A stretch of DNA of 64,000 nucleotides from Raphanus sativus (lineage: Eukaryota > Streptophyta > Magnoliopsida > Brassicales > Brassicaceae), in contig NC_079512.1 of assembly GCF_000801105.2 (NCBI RefSeq), positions 744,263 to 808,262 on the forward strand, in the 5' to 3' direction. How positions within the stretch are numbered: position 1 is the stretch's first letter; every line of letters begins with the position of its first letter. The translations under genes and the position numbers were made by a program. The notes beneath the pieces were generated by a model. It saw only the letters and a list, made by a program, of their open reading frames with translations. It was not told the DNA's origin and did no database searches. This document shows positions 14,601 to 29,860 of the stretch, piece by piece.

Positions 14601-15706
14601 ATTAACACTCATGGAGCCTGGAGAATCATCCACTCCCAACCAAACATAAAACGTAGAGTAAAGGATGGCGATACCAATCACAGCCATACCAACAACAACC
14701 AGTGCTGAAAACCCACCAGCACGAACGGCTATCTGCATTATATCTCCTTAGCATCTGGTGATATGTGCTCATCGTGCGAAAAATAACTTAAAAATAAGAA
14801 AAAAGAACCTGCAATGCTTCTCTCGCAGAACGTCTAGCAGCACTGGAGACCCGCACATTAGCACGAACTGACACCCACATTCCAACGTATCCAGCAATAC
14901 CTGAACATAGCGCCCCCAAGAGAAATGCGGCAACAGTAATATAAGCAGACATCGCCCTACAGCAAAACAGTAACATAAGTTAAGTAACTATCATTCATAA
15001 CAAAAAAAAAAACTTGTATATGTAAAAAATCATTGCATATTCATTCACCTTCCTAAACCAGCAGCCTCTTGCTGGGGAGTCAAGCTACGGAACAGATAGA
15101 TGCAAAGAATCACAAAAGCTAGCAAAACAGCCATCTTGGATATAGTGCTATACTGCGTTCTGAAAAAACCTTCAGCTCCATCACGTATAGCATCTGATAT
15201 CTGCAAGTTAAGAGAATCGTCTCACAAATGGAAAAGCAAAAAAAAAAAAAGCAACATCATGATTGTAACACCACAACACATAAAATTGAGTGAGGGAGCT
15301 TTACCTGAACCATCTCTGGAGGTCCTTCATCTTTAGCTAAAACCCACTTGGTTAGATATAGTGAGAGAAGGAAGCTGATGATGCATACAGTGAAGACGAA
15401 CAAGATGATAGGAGAAGTACTAGCTCCCATGTAAAAGATCGCTCCAAAGCAGATTAGCAGAATTATAGAAACAACACGAACATTCAATCTCCTAAGAATC
15501 CGGAACATCTGCCCAATAAAAAAAAAAGAATCAAACTTTTTTACAAAATGTGTTAAATTTTTATAAACAAATCTTAAATGAAGAAGAGGGTACTAACTAA
15601 CCAGTGGACTGTAGGTTTTAGTACGCATGTTGGGGAAAGCCCTAGGCCTGTTGTCATTGAAAGACAACAAACTGGCGGCCTGCTCAACATCTTCATCCAT
15701 CATCAT
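11609..15706 (-). CDS. VHP2;1: Type II (K+-independent) H+-translocating inorganic pyrophosphatase
   Basis: Membrane proton pump driven by PPi hydrolysis; Arabidopsis type II enzymes (AVP2/VHP2;1) sit mainly in Golgi and related membranes. Fourteen exons on the minus strand, 5' to 3': 15706-15602, 15508-15305, 15200-15049, 14956-14809, 14732-14597, 14361-14189, 14037-13917, 13479-13292, 13193-12756, 12671-12507, 12431-12276, 12208-12097, 12014-11795, 11708-11609; total 805 aa, close to the family length. Signatures: PPi-binding loop with DVGADLVGK (about residue 282), [16 protein letters not shown] (about 307), many hydrophobic segments, C-terminal [14 protein letters not shown]. The sequence [10 protein letters not shown] (codons near 12620) carries the lysine that separates type II from type I (alanine) pumps. 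The start was chosen at the first of three consecutive ATGs, matching the family's [10 protein letters not shown] opening. Intact. Confidence 0.94.
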
Positions 15707-16362
15707 CTTTTTTTAACCTGAACTTTGCCCTATGGACTGGACTTATGGGTAAAAGATTTATCTTCCAAATGTTAACACCACTACTTCATAGCACTCTAAA
15801 GTCTTAGCTATACTCTTTGATTCCAGCTTCTTCTTTCAAACTTTTCTCAGTAGGTAATGAGCAAAGATCACACAATTAAGTTTTTTCCACCTAATCGAAG
15901 ATCCTTTCTGAGGAAAATAGAAAAGGCATTAATTCTTGATGTTTTCTCTTCACCTACCCCAATAGGCATTTATCAAATTAAATTCGAGATAAACGTTTCA
16001 GCTACAGTTTTTTTTTTTTTGCTGTCGTTTCTTTCTCTATCTACGCAAAACGCAAACTAGAATCAAATGCAATAAACAAAAATCGCATGAGACCTAAAAG
16101 ATCTGCCTAACACCGTTACACTAGAATCGCGTTAGATCTATAACTTCCGTTACTAAGACAACTTTTACATGATCTACACGAAGAGACGATGAGAGAAATT
16201 GTACGGCGGCTTTCCGGGGAATGATCAGGAGGAGGAAACCGCCATTAGCGTTAGATTGTCCTCGCCGAACGAAGTGCTCTCTCTCCTCTCTCTCTCCGAA
16301 TACGTTTCAAAGTACTTTCGGAATGTTTTCTTAATTTTTTGTGCTACTTTTGTTAAAAATAA
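15707..16362. promoter_or_regulatory. 5' flank of the pyrophosphatase gene
   Basis: Leader and promoter region for the minus-strand pyrophosphatase. It contains CT/GA-rich tracts near 16270-16305, typical of plant core promoters or leaders. No ORF with family resemblance was found. Confidence 0.45.
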
Positions 16363-17360
16363 GGGAAATTAGGTCGTATGACCATAAAAAAACGTCTAAT
16401 TCACTGCCTAGCCAATATCCCTACCTTTTCTATACACGTCGTTATCTATATAAATTAATACAGTATTACCCTTTCCTGCAACCGGTGTAATCTGAAGAAT
16501 TTTTTTATAAATTATAATTTGTAAAAGTAAATCGTGGCTTAACTGTTTTCACATCTTTTTTTTTTACTTCTTTTCATCTTCGATACCGAGTTGTTCTACA
16601 TCGTCACCTCCGTTGGATTAATCAAAATTTTCTTCTTCTTCACTGGTTGCAAACGCGCGCTTTACTACTCTTCTAGAATTTTCAGCCAGACGACGGCGTT
16701 ACAGTTGCAACGGGAAATAGTGTGAATCTGTATCAATTCCAATTTCCACTGTTGATTCAGATCTCTCAATTACGGTATGTTTTTGGATTTACTTCCGATT
16801 CTCTTCCTCTGATGCTGTTTTATTTCCTATTTGCAATATAGTCGAAACTTGGATAATCTTTTGGTAAATCTATAGCCTCGTTGTCATATCTGTTTTTAGT
16901 GACGAAGTTCGCCAATTGATTTAGGATTGAGGTGATTTGGGGATGGGGTTTCCCCGATTGTTCTTAGTCTTTCTTAAATTTGAATTGTGATTTTTAGTGG
17001 ATATATATAGTACATAGTATAGTAATATAGTTTGTTGTATGGAATAACATATGCAATCGATAGGTTTGTCTGCGTGTTGACATAATATGCGATCTTTCAT
17101 TCCTCTTCTATTCTACTCGAAATGGTATAGTTTTCTGGGTTTAAACATAGTATGAGATCTTTCATTCCTATTCTATTCAAAATGGTACAAAATAACTATA
17201 TGTAAAACTATTCTACTTGAGATTGAATTGAATAGTTTAATACTCTACTATTTTGGCTTTAATTTTACTTGTTTGCACTATAAAAATTCATGTCTACTTG
17301 TTTAATATAATACTTTGTCCTAACCGTGTTTACCTCTTACCTTCATTCTTCAGGTTTGAC

Positions 17361-17560
17361 ATGGACGATTTAGACATTCCAAGTAGAATGTTTGTGACAG
17401 ATTTTAAATCCACTGGAAAGAAATTATTTAACAACTATTTCAACATCCGCTTGATTGGGGTGATCAAGGGTGCATTAGAGGATGAGAACTTAGCGATGTT
17501 GAACGCATCATAGTTTGAGAAAATATTGTATGTGGAGGGCCATACCTATTACATGTTTCT
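17361..17560 (+). pseudogene. DUF1985 (Ulp1-transposon) N-terminal fragment
   Basis: An ATG at 17361, just after a TTCAG acceptor, opens about 50 codons (MDDLDIPSRMFVTDFKS...) resembling the start of DUF1985 proteins carried by Brassicaceae MULEs. An in-frame TAG at 17511-17513 interrupts it. The same frame continues for a few plausible codons (FEKILYVEGH), then similarity is lost. The rest of the DUF1985 domain and the protease domain are absent. The family call is from pattern recognition and is moderate. Confidence 0.45.
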
Positions 17561-17689
17561 ATTCTATTTGGACCATGTAAAATGGAAATTCATCTTATTT
17601 CCATACCTGCTATAAATTAGAACGTTTAATATCACATTCTTTAGCTTCTTTATTCATACATGTATTTAAATTTACGTATTTTACTACTT

Positions 17690-18620
17690 GGGTTAGGGTT
17701 TATATTTCCGTGTAGGGTTTAGTGATGATTGGATATGTGTTTATTTTCTGGAATATTGGGTTTGCCATTGGAAAATCATTACCTACTTCCACTGAATGAT
17801 AGACGTTTCAAATGTTGCAAAAATAGGAATATGCTCTTTCGAACTCAACTACAATTACCATCTTTCTATTCTACATACTATACATAGAATGGAAATGCAC
17901 ATTCTCAATATTCTGGTTTATACCGTGCAATGGACTATCACTTATTGTTGCTTACCACTTGGTACTAGTATATATTTCATTTTTTCATAGTTTATGAAAG
18001 ATTAGGGTTGACATTGGATTAGGGTTTATATTTCCATGTATGGTTTAGTGATTAGTGGCTAGTGTTTAGTTTATGTAAGATTGAGGTTGCCATTGGATTA
18101 GGGTTTATATTTCCATGTAGGGTTTAATTTATGTACGATTTTGTTGACATTGAGACAAGCATTACCACATTCCATGAAGGCATACTCATATCAACACTTG
18201 AGATACATTGTACATCGTCGTTACATTGAAATTATATTTTATTTTTATCTATTTTATATGCCTCATATAGAATGGAAATGCATTTTTACTATCAGCTCGA
18301 AACTTATGTTTAGTTTATGTAAGATTGGTTTGACATTGGATAAGGGTTTATATTTTCTATTAGTTTGCGTGATTAGTGGAAAATGTTTAGTTTATGGAAG
18401 ATTAAACTTGATATTAGATTAAAGTTCATATTTCTGTCTAGGGTTTAGTGATTAGTTGATAGGGTGTCGTTTATATTATTGTGTGTGGTTTACTGATTAG
18501 TTTATGGTCTTCATTCAAAGTTTGGAGTTATATTGGATTAGAGTTTATATTTCTGTGTAGGGTTTAGTGCTTAGTTGTTAGGGGTTAATTTATGTACGCT
18601 TGAGATTGTCATTTGAGATT
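17690..18620. repeat. Degenerate telomere-like minisatellite
   Basis: At least six imperfect copies of a unit like GGATTAGGGTTTATATTTCC followed by TGTAGGGTTTAGTGATTAG, at about 17694, 18019, 18097, 18340, 18415 and 18536. Spacing is irregular (roughly 75-325 bp) and point changes are common. Words such as TATAGAATGGAAATGCA also recur (about 17885, 18265). No coding function is apparent. Confidence 0.65.
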
Positions 18621-19230
18621 TTTTCGTAGTTCCATTCTATTTGCCTTTATTTCTTGAATTATACTATTTTGTCATATAGAATAGTAATGCATGTTTCGTC
18701 TAAACACAGATTAAGAAATTGTGTATGTTTAATTTAAAGATGTTTTGGATTTACATTGTGTATGTTTAATTTAAATTGGATCGTCTAAACACAGTTTAAA
18801 AAATTATATATTTTTAGTTTATGATTTACATTTTTATACAGTGTTTAGTTCTTAGTTGATAAAATACAGTTTATTTTGAGATCTATATTATTTTCCATAT
18901 AGAATAACAATTCCAATAACTTTATTTGTCTGTTATGGTAACATAAATTGTGTAACGCGTACAACTGTTATTCACTCATATTTCAGCATTCTCTTTCATC
19001 TTATGTATGCTTTCATCTTCTGTATTAATTAGAGATAGATAAACGCTCTGTATAATTATATGTCACAAAACCAAACACGTTGCTTACTATAAGAATAGCA
19101 ACTGACAACCGTTTATAAGAAGGGGTAGAACCGGAAAAAATATGAGTAAAAAGTCAGACACTTAATTATGTCAAAATCAAAGCTATTCACTTAATTTCAC
19201 TCTAAAATATGGCTATTCGGCCAATAACCC

Positions 19231-20074
19231 ATTTTTAATAATTTCATTTTCCTTTGTAAAAAAAAATAATTTTTCACTCCTCAGTGAGTTAGTGACTGAC
19301 ACATTCTATCCAATGAGACACTGCCACTTATATAGCTCCAACTATTAAAACTTATCTAAAACATCCATCAATTTTTAAAATATATGGACCTAGCCCACCT
19401 TACATTTGCATATCTAGCCCATATAGACAAATAATCTGCAAAATAACTTTTATCATATACTCAGTCGCACCTCAGTCACGCACGACGGAGCTTCTAATCG
19501 TCCGTCTTCGGCCAACTTTGAAGTTTCAAGAATTGCTCAGCCGTTACCATTTCACTGAGGATTATTACTTAACAATATTATCTAGTGCTGCGGAAGCTGA
19601 TGAAGCTAGTTCTCGCCTCTGTCTTCCACACGTATACCAAACATCAAACAGCAAAATTTAAACTAAACCATAGGACAAACATTGTTACAAGGCAAATATG
19701 AACAAAATAAAATACAAAATGATGAAGATATTATGAGAAAGTAAAAGTATCACCAATTGTTTTTTTTCAATACATTTGGACAATAATAATAATAATAACT
19801 TATTGAATTGATAGGTACATCAAATCAAACAGATGACTCACTTTGGCTGTACCTTATTACCATCAAAACGAAAACATACAAAAAGATAAACAACAACGAA
19901 TCAAAACATATAACACAGCACAGAGCCGGGAGATTCACGACGTTCGCAGGGGATAAAACTCGATCCATCGAACCAAACCACCGATAAATAGAACACCGAC
20001 GACTATAATAGTTGTTTGGCTCAAAACACACAAGAGAACACTTTTTCAGGACTTGTGGAGACTCTGACGACAGC
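19231..20074. other. Intergenic / VHA-A 3' flank
   Basis: AT-rich DNA downstream of the minus-strand VHA-A. It includes an (ATA)n microsatellite at about 19781-19798. Nothing else can be supported. Confidence 0.55.
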
Positions 20075-24122
<4,048 letters not shown>

Positions 24123-24815
24123 TTTCGAAGCAAATCCGATCGAGCAGGAAAACCAAAATTCACCTCCTGAGAAATGGCGAGATCCGATCAAAATACAGTC
24201 GATCAGAAATGGTCAAAACCTCTTAAGAGAGATATATCGGAAGAAGATAACAATTCCGATTCAGAATCAGATAGAGAGATTGAGATCCTCACCAGTGAAG
24301 AGAGAGAGGAAGAGTGGTCACGAGAAGAGGAGAGGGAAGGGGGGGGTGGAGAGGCACGTAGATATTTTACAGAAGTTATAGAAGAAGTTTGATCTGATTG
24401 ATTGACGAAATCGTGGGAGCGATCCTCTACATGACACCGCACGTTAACGCTTGTGGATTCGGCTCCGTGCTTATAATAATAGCCAACGTGACAGATTACT
24501 TTTGGGCTTGATTTTTTTAAGGCCCATGGGTCCGTATAATTGTGCTTCCTTTTTCGTTAGGACAGAGTGTGACAGATAACTGAGAGCTCTTTCGCCATAT
24601 AGAGTTACTCGTGTGTTTTCTCTGACGGGAGGAGGACTTGTCGGTGTCCTATCTCTGTGTTATCATCATCTTAGATAACTCCCCACAGGTATATATATAT
24701 GACAAATCTTCTTCATCCATTTTTTTTTTATTATCCCTTGCAGTATGTATTGGAAGAACTTGATCTCTTGTGCCAATGCAATGATACAAAACAGAACCAA
24801 ATTTCAGGTTGGTCA
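24123..24815. promoter_or_regulatory. VHA-A leader and promoter region
   Basis: Upstream flank of VHA-A. GA-rich DNA (24290-24350, with a G-run near 24340) probably belongs to the leader. A 72-codon ORF on the plus strand here lies antisense to the leader, is low-complexity and is not supported. No other gene is seen up to the TRIM element. Confidence 0.45.
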
Positions 24816-25130
24816 TGTTAAGCTAGATGGGCTTCACACTTAAAATCAATTGGTGATTAGTGGAGAGGCTCATATATCTTATATATGACTAAGGATCCCT
24901 TCCAACTATCGATGTGGGACACTTTGTGTCTAATACGCCCCCTCGAGATGATGGCTCTCTGAGCGTCAATCTCGAAATGTTCGGGTAAGGATCGATGGGC
25001 CAACTTTGGGCCAGATCGATGTTGATCGGGTTGGACTACGTGGATCGGGCTCTGATACTATGTTAAGCTAGATGGGCTTCACACTTAAAATCAATTGGTG
25101 ATTAGTGTAGAGGCTCATCTATCTTATATA
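24816..25130 (-). mobile_element. TRIM-type LTR retroelement, one LTR truncated
   Basis: Two direct copies of a terminal repeat flank a 139-bp interior with no coding capacity. The left copy is 24816-24921 (106 bp); on the minus strand it begins TGTCCCACATCG and ends in CA. The right copy starts at 25061 and matches for about 70 bp before diverging at 25130. Next to it, 25049-25060 is the complement of TAGTATCAGAGC, one base from the tRNA-Met primer-binding site (TGGTATCAGAGC) used by plant TRIMs. The complement of 24930-24945 reads GAGGGGGCGTATTAG, a polypurine tract. This orients the element on the minus strand with its 5' LTR truncated. Confidence 0.8.
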
Positions 25131-25316
25131 GATCAAATTTTTTATTTATTTATTTCAATCTCTCTGCTCAAAGTGTAGAAAGCAATTTGTTGCAAAAGAA
25201 GTTAAAGAAATTGTCCTAAAAGATTGTTACTACACTTATGATCACTTAGTCACTCCAGTGTAATCGTTAGAGATAGTTATGATTTATTTGTCTTTTTTTA
25301 CATTTATGATCACTTA

Positions 25317-25604
25317 GAGCAGCTCCAATGGAGCATCTTCCCATTTTTTTAGCACTAAAACCTAGGTAGAAAGTAATAAAAAATTCGTTGGGTCCCACGA
25401 TTTGTCAAGGATTTGCCTCTTCAATCCCTTCTTTAAGGATCAACTTGCTGAAAGGTTTGTCACTGTTCGCGGACCCCACTGTTAAGTGGCGGCCCGCCAT
25501 TGGATGTCTTTTTTTTTTTTTAGTAGAAAACAAAAATAATAATAAAAAATTAAAAAAAAATTGTTTTAAGGATTCCTAAATGAGTCTCAGCATTGGAGCT
25601 GCTC
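25317..25604. mobile_element. PIF/Harbinger-type MITE (TTA target duplication)
   Basis: A 288-bp element with inverted ends GAGCAGCTCCAATG and CATTGGAGCTGCTC, flanked by TTA on both sides (25314-25316 and 25605-25607). The interior is AT-rich with a GGGTCCCAC / GACCCCAC pair and A/T tracts. No coding capacity. Confidence 0.8.
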
Positions 25605-25925
25605 TTACGTCGTTCCTCATCAATCTTACAATTGACAATTTTCCCCTCTCGTATTTTCATGGTTTTCTAAAATATTTCGCTTTGTTTTCTTGTGTATTTT
25701 CATGGATTTATTTGTATTTGTGTTACTGCTGTGGTCTCTCACAACACCACCAGACCATTAAAGGCAACTTCATCTCTCTGTCTATCTCTGAAAGCTTGTC
25801 GTTGACTAAACAAGTTTCATGCAAATAAAACCAATAAATGTTGCCTACAGTTTTGACTTTTGATTGACGCCTGGAACCATAAGAAAGAGGTAAAGAGTTT
25901 TTGTTCGAGAGGAATAGTTTCGACC

Positions 25926-25970
25926 ATGGAGGAATGGCCAAGGCGAAGAGCGCTCCTTTTCACAAGCAAC
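25926..25970 (+). other. Possible isolated first exon
   Basis: Overlapping ATGs at 25926 and 25935 open short reading frames, one reading MAKAKSAPFHKQQ, ending at a good splice donor (AAGgtatgct). No following exon could be linked. It may be the remnant of a small gene (At1g78890/At1g78895 lie here in Arabidopsis) or chance. Confidence 0.2.
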
Positions 25971-26318
25971 AAGGTATGCTAGTAGTAACCCTTGAAACGT
26001 ATTTAACTACTTGCCTTTTATGTTCTATCTCTCTCTATAGATTCTGATGCATGTGTGTGTTATCCTTTGTAGTTATTAGTTCCGTCTTGGAGTTTCTGAC
26101 GTTAGAAACATTAATGGCAAGCCCTTTAGCTTCTTATTCGCTTACCATACTTAAGCTGCTTTGATTGCTTTGTTCACTCGTTTTTTCTAACAGTAGAGAA
26201 AGTTTTTAAGCCGGTGGTTTCTTAGACCGGTCTTGAATATATGAGACATTGTTTGTTCAATCTAGCTTTCGGATTACGCACAATATTAATCAGAAACAGC
26301 ATGAGTCTGCATTACTAA

Positions 26319-26578
26319 GATCATCTCCAATGTATTTTGCTATTTTCACCTCTAAAATAGAGGAACTCTATAATAGAAGTGGGATATGCTCCAATGTATT
26401 TCTTTAAAATAGCAATCTCTATTTTATAGAGTAAAAAATAGAGGAATGCTACTTCTTCCTCTATAAATAGAAGAAAAAATAGAAATCTCTATAATAGAGG
26501 AAAAAATAGAGATGGTTGGAGCAATTTCATCTCTAAATACTATTATAGAAGTGAAAATAGCAATGGTTGGAGATGTTC
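26319..26578. mobile_element. PIF/Harbinger-type MITE (TAA target duplication)
   Basis: A 260-bp element; left end GATCATCTCCAATGTATTTT, right end the complement of GAACATCTCCAACCATTGCT. TAA flanks both sides (26316-26318 and 26579-26581). The interior repeats TCTATAATAGAGG-like words and can fold on itself. No coding capacity. Confidence 0.78.
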
Positions 26579-26824
26579 TAACTGTGAGTTTGGGAAAATT
26601 AGTAGCAAACAATCATTTCACATTCATAAAGATTTATGCCAAATAAGAACAAACACAAACATATAAAAACATATATACACAGTTACACACAGCATGACCA
26701 TTCTTTTGTTGGCTCTTGTTATGAATCTGAACGAGTAAGATACCAGTTTTAGCAAATTCAAATAAACCCAATACGCTTAATTTACAGACTCAAGCACATC
26801 ATCAATCCTAAAGAGAATGAGTAC

Positions 26825-27229
26825 CTCTCTAGGGCCATAAACCGCTGCAATTACTTTTGTATTACCCATCTCAAAGACAAGAACCAAAAAAAGTAGGAGA
26901 TGAAAGATAGGAGTAAGAATTTGTGTTTTGTTTACCCGTCAGCCCTGGAAACCACTCCTACTTCAGCTACGATTTGCCTCATCTAATTACAAAAACAGCA
27001 TCAATAAGAGAGTTTATGACTTGTGAAGGCTGATGATGACAAAAGACAAGGGATAGAGGTGCAAGAAAATACCTCACTGAATCTGCGACCATCTAATCTA
27101 AGAAGCTTCGTGTTGATCGCAGCTGGAAAGAATCTTAAACCTTAGTGGTTGTAATCCCCACATTTTGTATTAGTCCGATACTTAGTTCAAAACCTAACCT
27201 ACAAGCACACCTCTCATTCTCCTGTCCAT
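26825..27229 (-). pseudogene. RRP41: Exosome subunit RRP41 gene fragment
   Basis: Minus-strand pieces resemble the N-terminal third of RRP41, an RNase PH-fold core subunit of the RNA exosome. 27229-27211 could be a first exon (MDRRMR). 27122-27073 encodes TKLLRLDGRRFSE. 26982-26936 encodes MRQIVAEVGVVSRADG. 26885-26825 encodes FEMGNTKVIAAVYGPRE. Splice donors and acceptors are kept for the first three pieces, but the fourth lacks an AG acceptor, and no sequence for the remaining two thirds follows. Retained introns show it came by DNA duplication or capture, not by reverse transcription. Neither RRP41 nor a related gene is expected at this syntenic position. Confidence 0.7.
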
Positions 27230-28080
27230 AATCAAAAGGTTACAGAGAATCTTTTCATATTGAAACCCCACTCATATTCGTGAACTTGTCAAGTGCATTG
27301 CTATAAGAGAAAGCATGACATTCCATACTTAGGCAGCGCTTGTGCTACAGATTTTAGTAAGACTTCTTTACCTCCTTTGGAAAGGAACTTCGCCAACCAT
27401 GTGTTTATATTGTTTAGCCGGTCCCGCACAAAGGCAAATGTCATAAAAAATACAAATCAAAATGTCACAGTTAACTTCAAGCAATGTCATAAAAAAATAA
27501 ATATAGTGATAGACCCATGGTAAATCACTTTTCAAAAAATGTCAAGAAAATTTTCATCAACTCAACATACTGTTGGACATCTGCTCTGCAAAAAAAATAC
27601 TATCTGTAAAGAGGAGTTGTGATATAGATGGACATGTGCCCTAGAAATCTTGAAGCCCGAGATCCTTCCTTCTTCTTCGTCTCCTCTAAACTGTGAGATT
27701 AGTGCTTCTGTAAAGATGATAAACATGATAAACATGAAAAGGATAAAAGATTGCCTTGTTCTATCATAATAATAATAAAGTTTTCAGATTTTTGTTTCCT
27801 TAAAAAATTGAATATTAAAGTTTTATGATTTATAATAATTTAAAATTTGTATCTAATTTAATAAATTCATTTTTATGAAGATAAACATTAGAATTAAAAT
27901 TGTTAGTTATATATATTACCAACTACAGTACGTATTTTCCAAATCATGCATTAACCACAAAGATACAAATACTGTACATTGTTAACAAGATAGAAAGACA
28001 TTGAGCATACTAACTTTTCTATATAATAATAGTAATAATAATTAAATGTCCAGATTTTATTTTCTTAATAATCTCAATTG
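27230..28080. other. Intergenic AT-rich DNA
   Basis: No coding sequence, RNA or complete mobile element is supported. 27760-28060 is very AT-rich with TAATAATAA words. Confidence 0.5.
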
Positions 28081-28082
28081 AT

Positions 28083-28335
28083 AAGAGCAAGAACATCGCC
28101 AAATCCTTAAGATGGTCCTTGTGTTTTTGGTGTAGGACCCACCAACTTTTCTAGATTACTGAACCAATTTGTTCCTAAATAATAAATGTCCTAGTGTTGT
28201 CCTTAACCCTATTCGCGGGTTCCACGACACGTGATGGTCTGCGATTGGTTTATTTTAATTTTTTTTTTTGGAAAAAAACAAAATTAAAAAAAAAAAATTT
28301 ACCTAAAGACTTTTAAAGGTCCTACTGATAAAGAT
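28083..28335. mobile_element. Degenerate MITE, related to the 25317-25604 element
   Basis: It shares the layout of the 25317 element: GGACCCACCAAC, then TTCGCGGGTTCCAC, then a GCGATTGG word and a T/A-rich tract (GGAAAAAAACAAAATT). The left end TAA-GAGCAAGAACATC looks genuine; the right end is degraded and no clean terminal inverted repeat can be drawn. Confidence 0.45.
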
Positions 28336-28445
28336 GCCCAAAATGTTAATATCTTCTTGTTTAAAGAATACAAGAAAATTGATAGTTTTTTATTTGTTGT
28401 CCACCGCCTATGAGATTATCGAACTCTTTAAATACTCGTCTTTTA

Positions 28446-28500
28446 AGATTTTTCTATTCAAAAAAAAAAAAAAAAAAAAAAAAAAAAGATTTTTCTATTC
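28446..28500. repeat. Poly(A) tract bounded by a 14-bp direct repeat
   Basis: AGATTTTTCTATTC occurs at 28446-28459 and again at 28487-28500, with an uninterrupted run of about 27 A between. This lies about 115 bp before the cullin start codon. Confidence 0.85.
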
Positions 28501-29860
28501 ACATCTTGGCTCTCGTAAACCTAGCTACTCGAAATCTTGTGGGGCCGGAATATCTTAGTTAGTGTTTTACTCTTTTATCGTTTTTCATTACTTTCATCCT
28601 AGAATTTGATTAAGAATGTCTTCTGGACAAAACCCCAAGATTATGGCCATAAAGAAAGAATTTAAGCTCATTGATGGGGCTGTTACCAAGCTCAAAAGGA
28701 TTCTTGAAGGAAAGCCTGAACCTAATTTTGTGCTTGGAGAATATATTGCAATCTACACTGCAGTTTACAATATGTGCATCCAGAAACTACCTCACGATCT
28801 TTGTCAACAGCTTTATGACAAATATGGTGGCATCTTTGAAGATTAGAGCACCATCAACCCAAATATTCAACTAAGGGTGCTTATTTTTTGTTTAATAATT
28901 AAGAGAAATTACTCAGAATAGAGCACATCATTCTAGTAATTACTAGAATAATTCTAATAACTTAGTAATTACTAGAAGGAAATCCGAGATGGTGTATTTT
29001 ACTTAAAAACCAACCTTTAAAGCATTAACCACTAATTTGCCATTACCTTTTAATTTTCCATTTAATAATAAAATAGATTTTGTTCAAAAGAAATAAATAA
29101 AATTAAAAACAAAAAACTCTGTTCTTTTCTAGTTTACGACAAAAGAACAGAACACGGGTTCTTCTTCTCTAGTTTGTGAAGTGAGAGAACCTCCATCAAA
29201 GGAGGTCCGACAAATCTTTCTCTGAGACCTCTTTCTCCATTCTTCATTACAGTCTCTTCCACTGTGTATCAGCTTCATCTCTTTCCTCTTCCATCATAAC
29301 TCAATCTTGCCGGAGGAGATTGTTGAAGAACTCGATCCGCCATCAATTCTCTGTTACTTAATCAGTGACACCCAAATCAAAGGTAATTCTCTGTTACTCT
29401 ATCGGTCGGATTGATTGCAAGTTGACCCTAAATCCCCAATTGAAATTTTTTTTTGACGGCCCCAAATTGAAATTTGAAAACCCTAATTTCTAAATTGAAA
29501 AATTGATGACTTCTTTCTTTGTTTCGAGATAAACTTTCCTGTGAGTTTAGAAAAAAAAAGACAAACTTTTCTGAAATTGCTTGATTTTGAAAACCCTAAA
29601 TCCCCAATTTCCTTTATCCTTCGATAGTAAATATTTTTAAACTTAGTATGGTTCTTTTGTTTGTTCTATTTGCTTCCTGTGATATTATGGTTCGTGCAGA
29701 TATTATAATGAGTAATAATGTCAGCTTGTGTTCATGACTTCACGATTTATTTTCAAACTGAGTATTTTCAAATTGAGTAAATATTTTCTAACTGAGTAAA
29801 ATTTATGTTGTATATTCTTGTTCTATTTCTTATGTTTGTTCTATTTGTTTTTTTTAGGGA

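Larger units (their letters stand above)
16363..19230. mobile_element. Probable decayed MULE-like element with DUF1985 fragment
   Basis: A 2.9-kb AT-rich insertion between two syntenic genes. The candidate left end begins GGGAAATTAGGTCGTATGAC, and the complement of the right end begins GGGTTATTGGCCGAATAGCC; the two are alike only over short stretches, and I could not find a matching 9-bp target duplication. Content supports the assignment: a DUF1985-type N-terminal coding fragment with an upstream spliced leader (17361-17513) and a degenerate repeat array (17690-18620). Boundaries are provisional. Confidence 0.4.

Noticed and set aside
17690..18620. A CRISPR-like array from the repeated units
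   Set aside because: Plant nuclear DNA; units are divergent and spacing is irregular.
24174..24392. A 72-codon plus-strand ORF next to VHA-A
   Set aside because: It is antisense to the VHA-A leader, Glu/Arg-rich low complexity, with no family resemblance.
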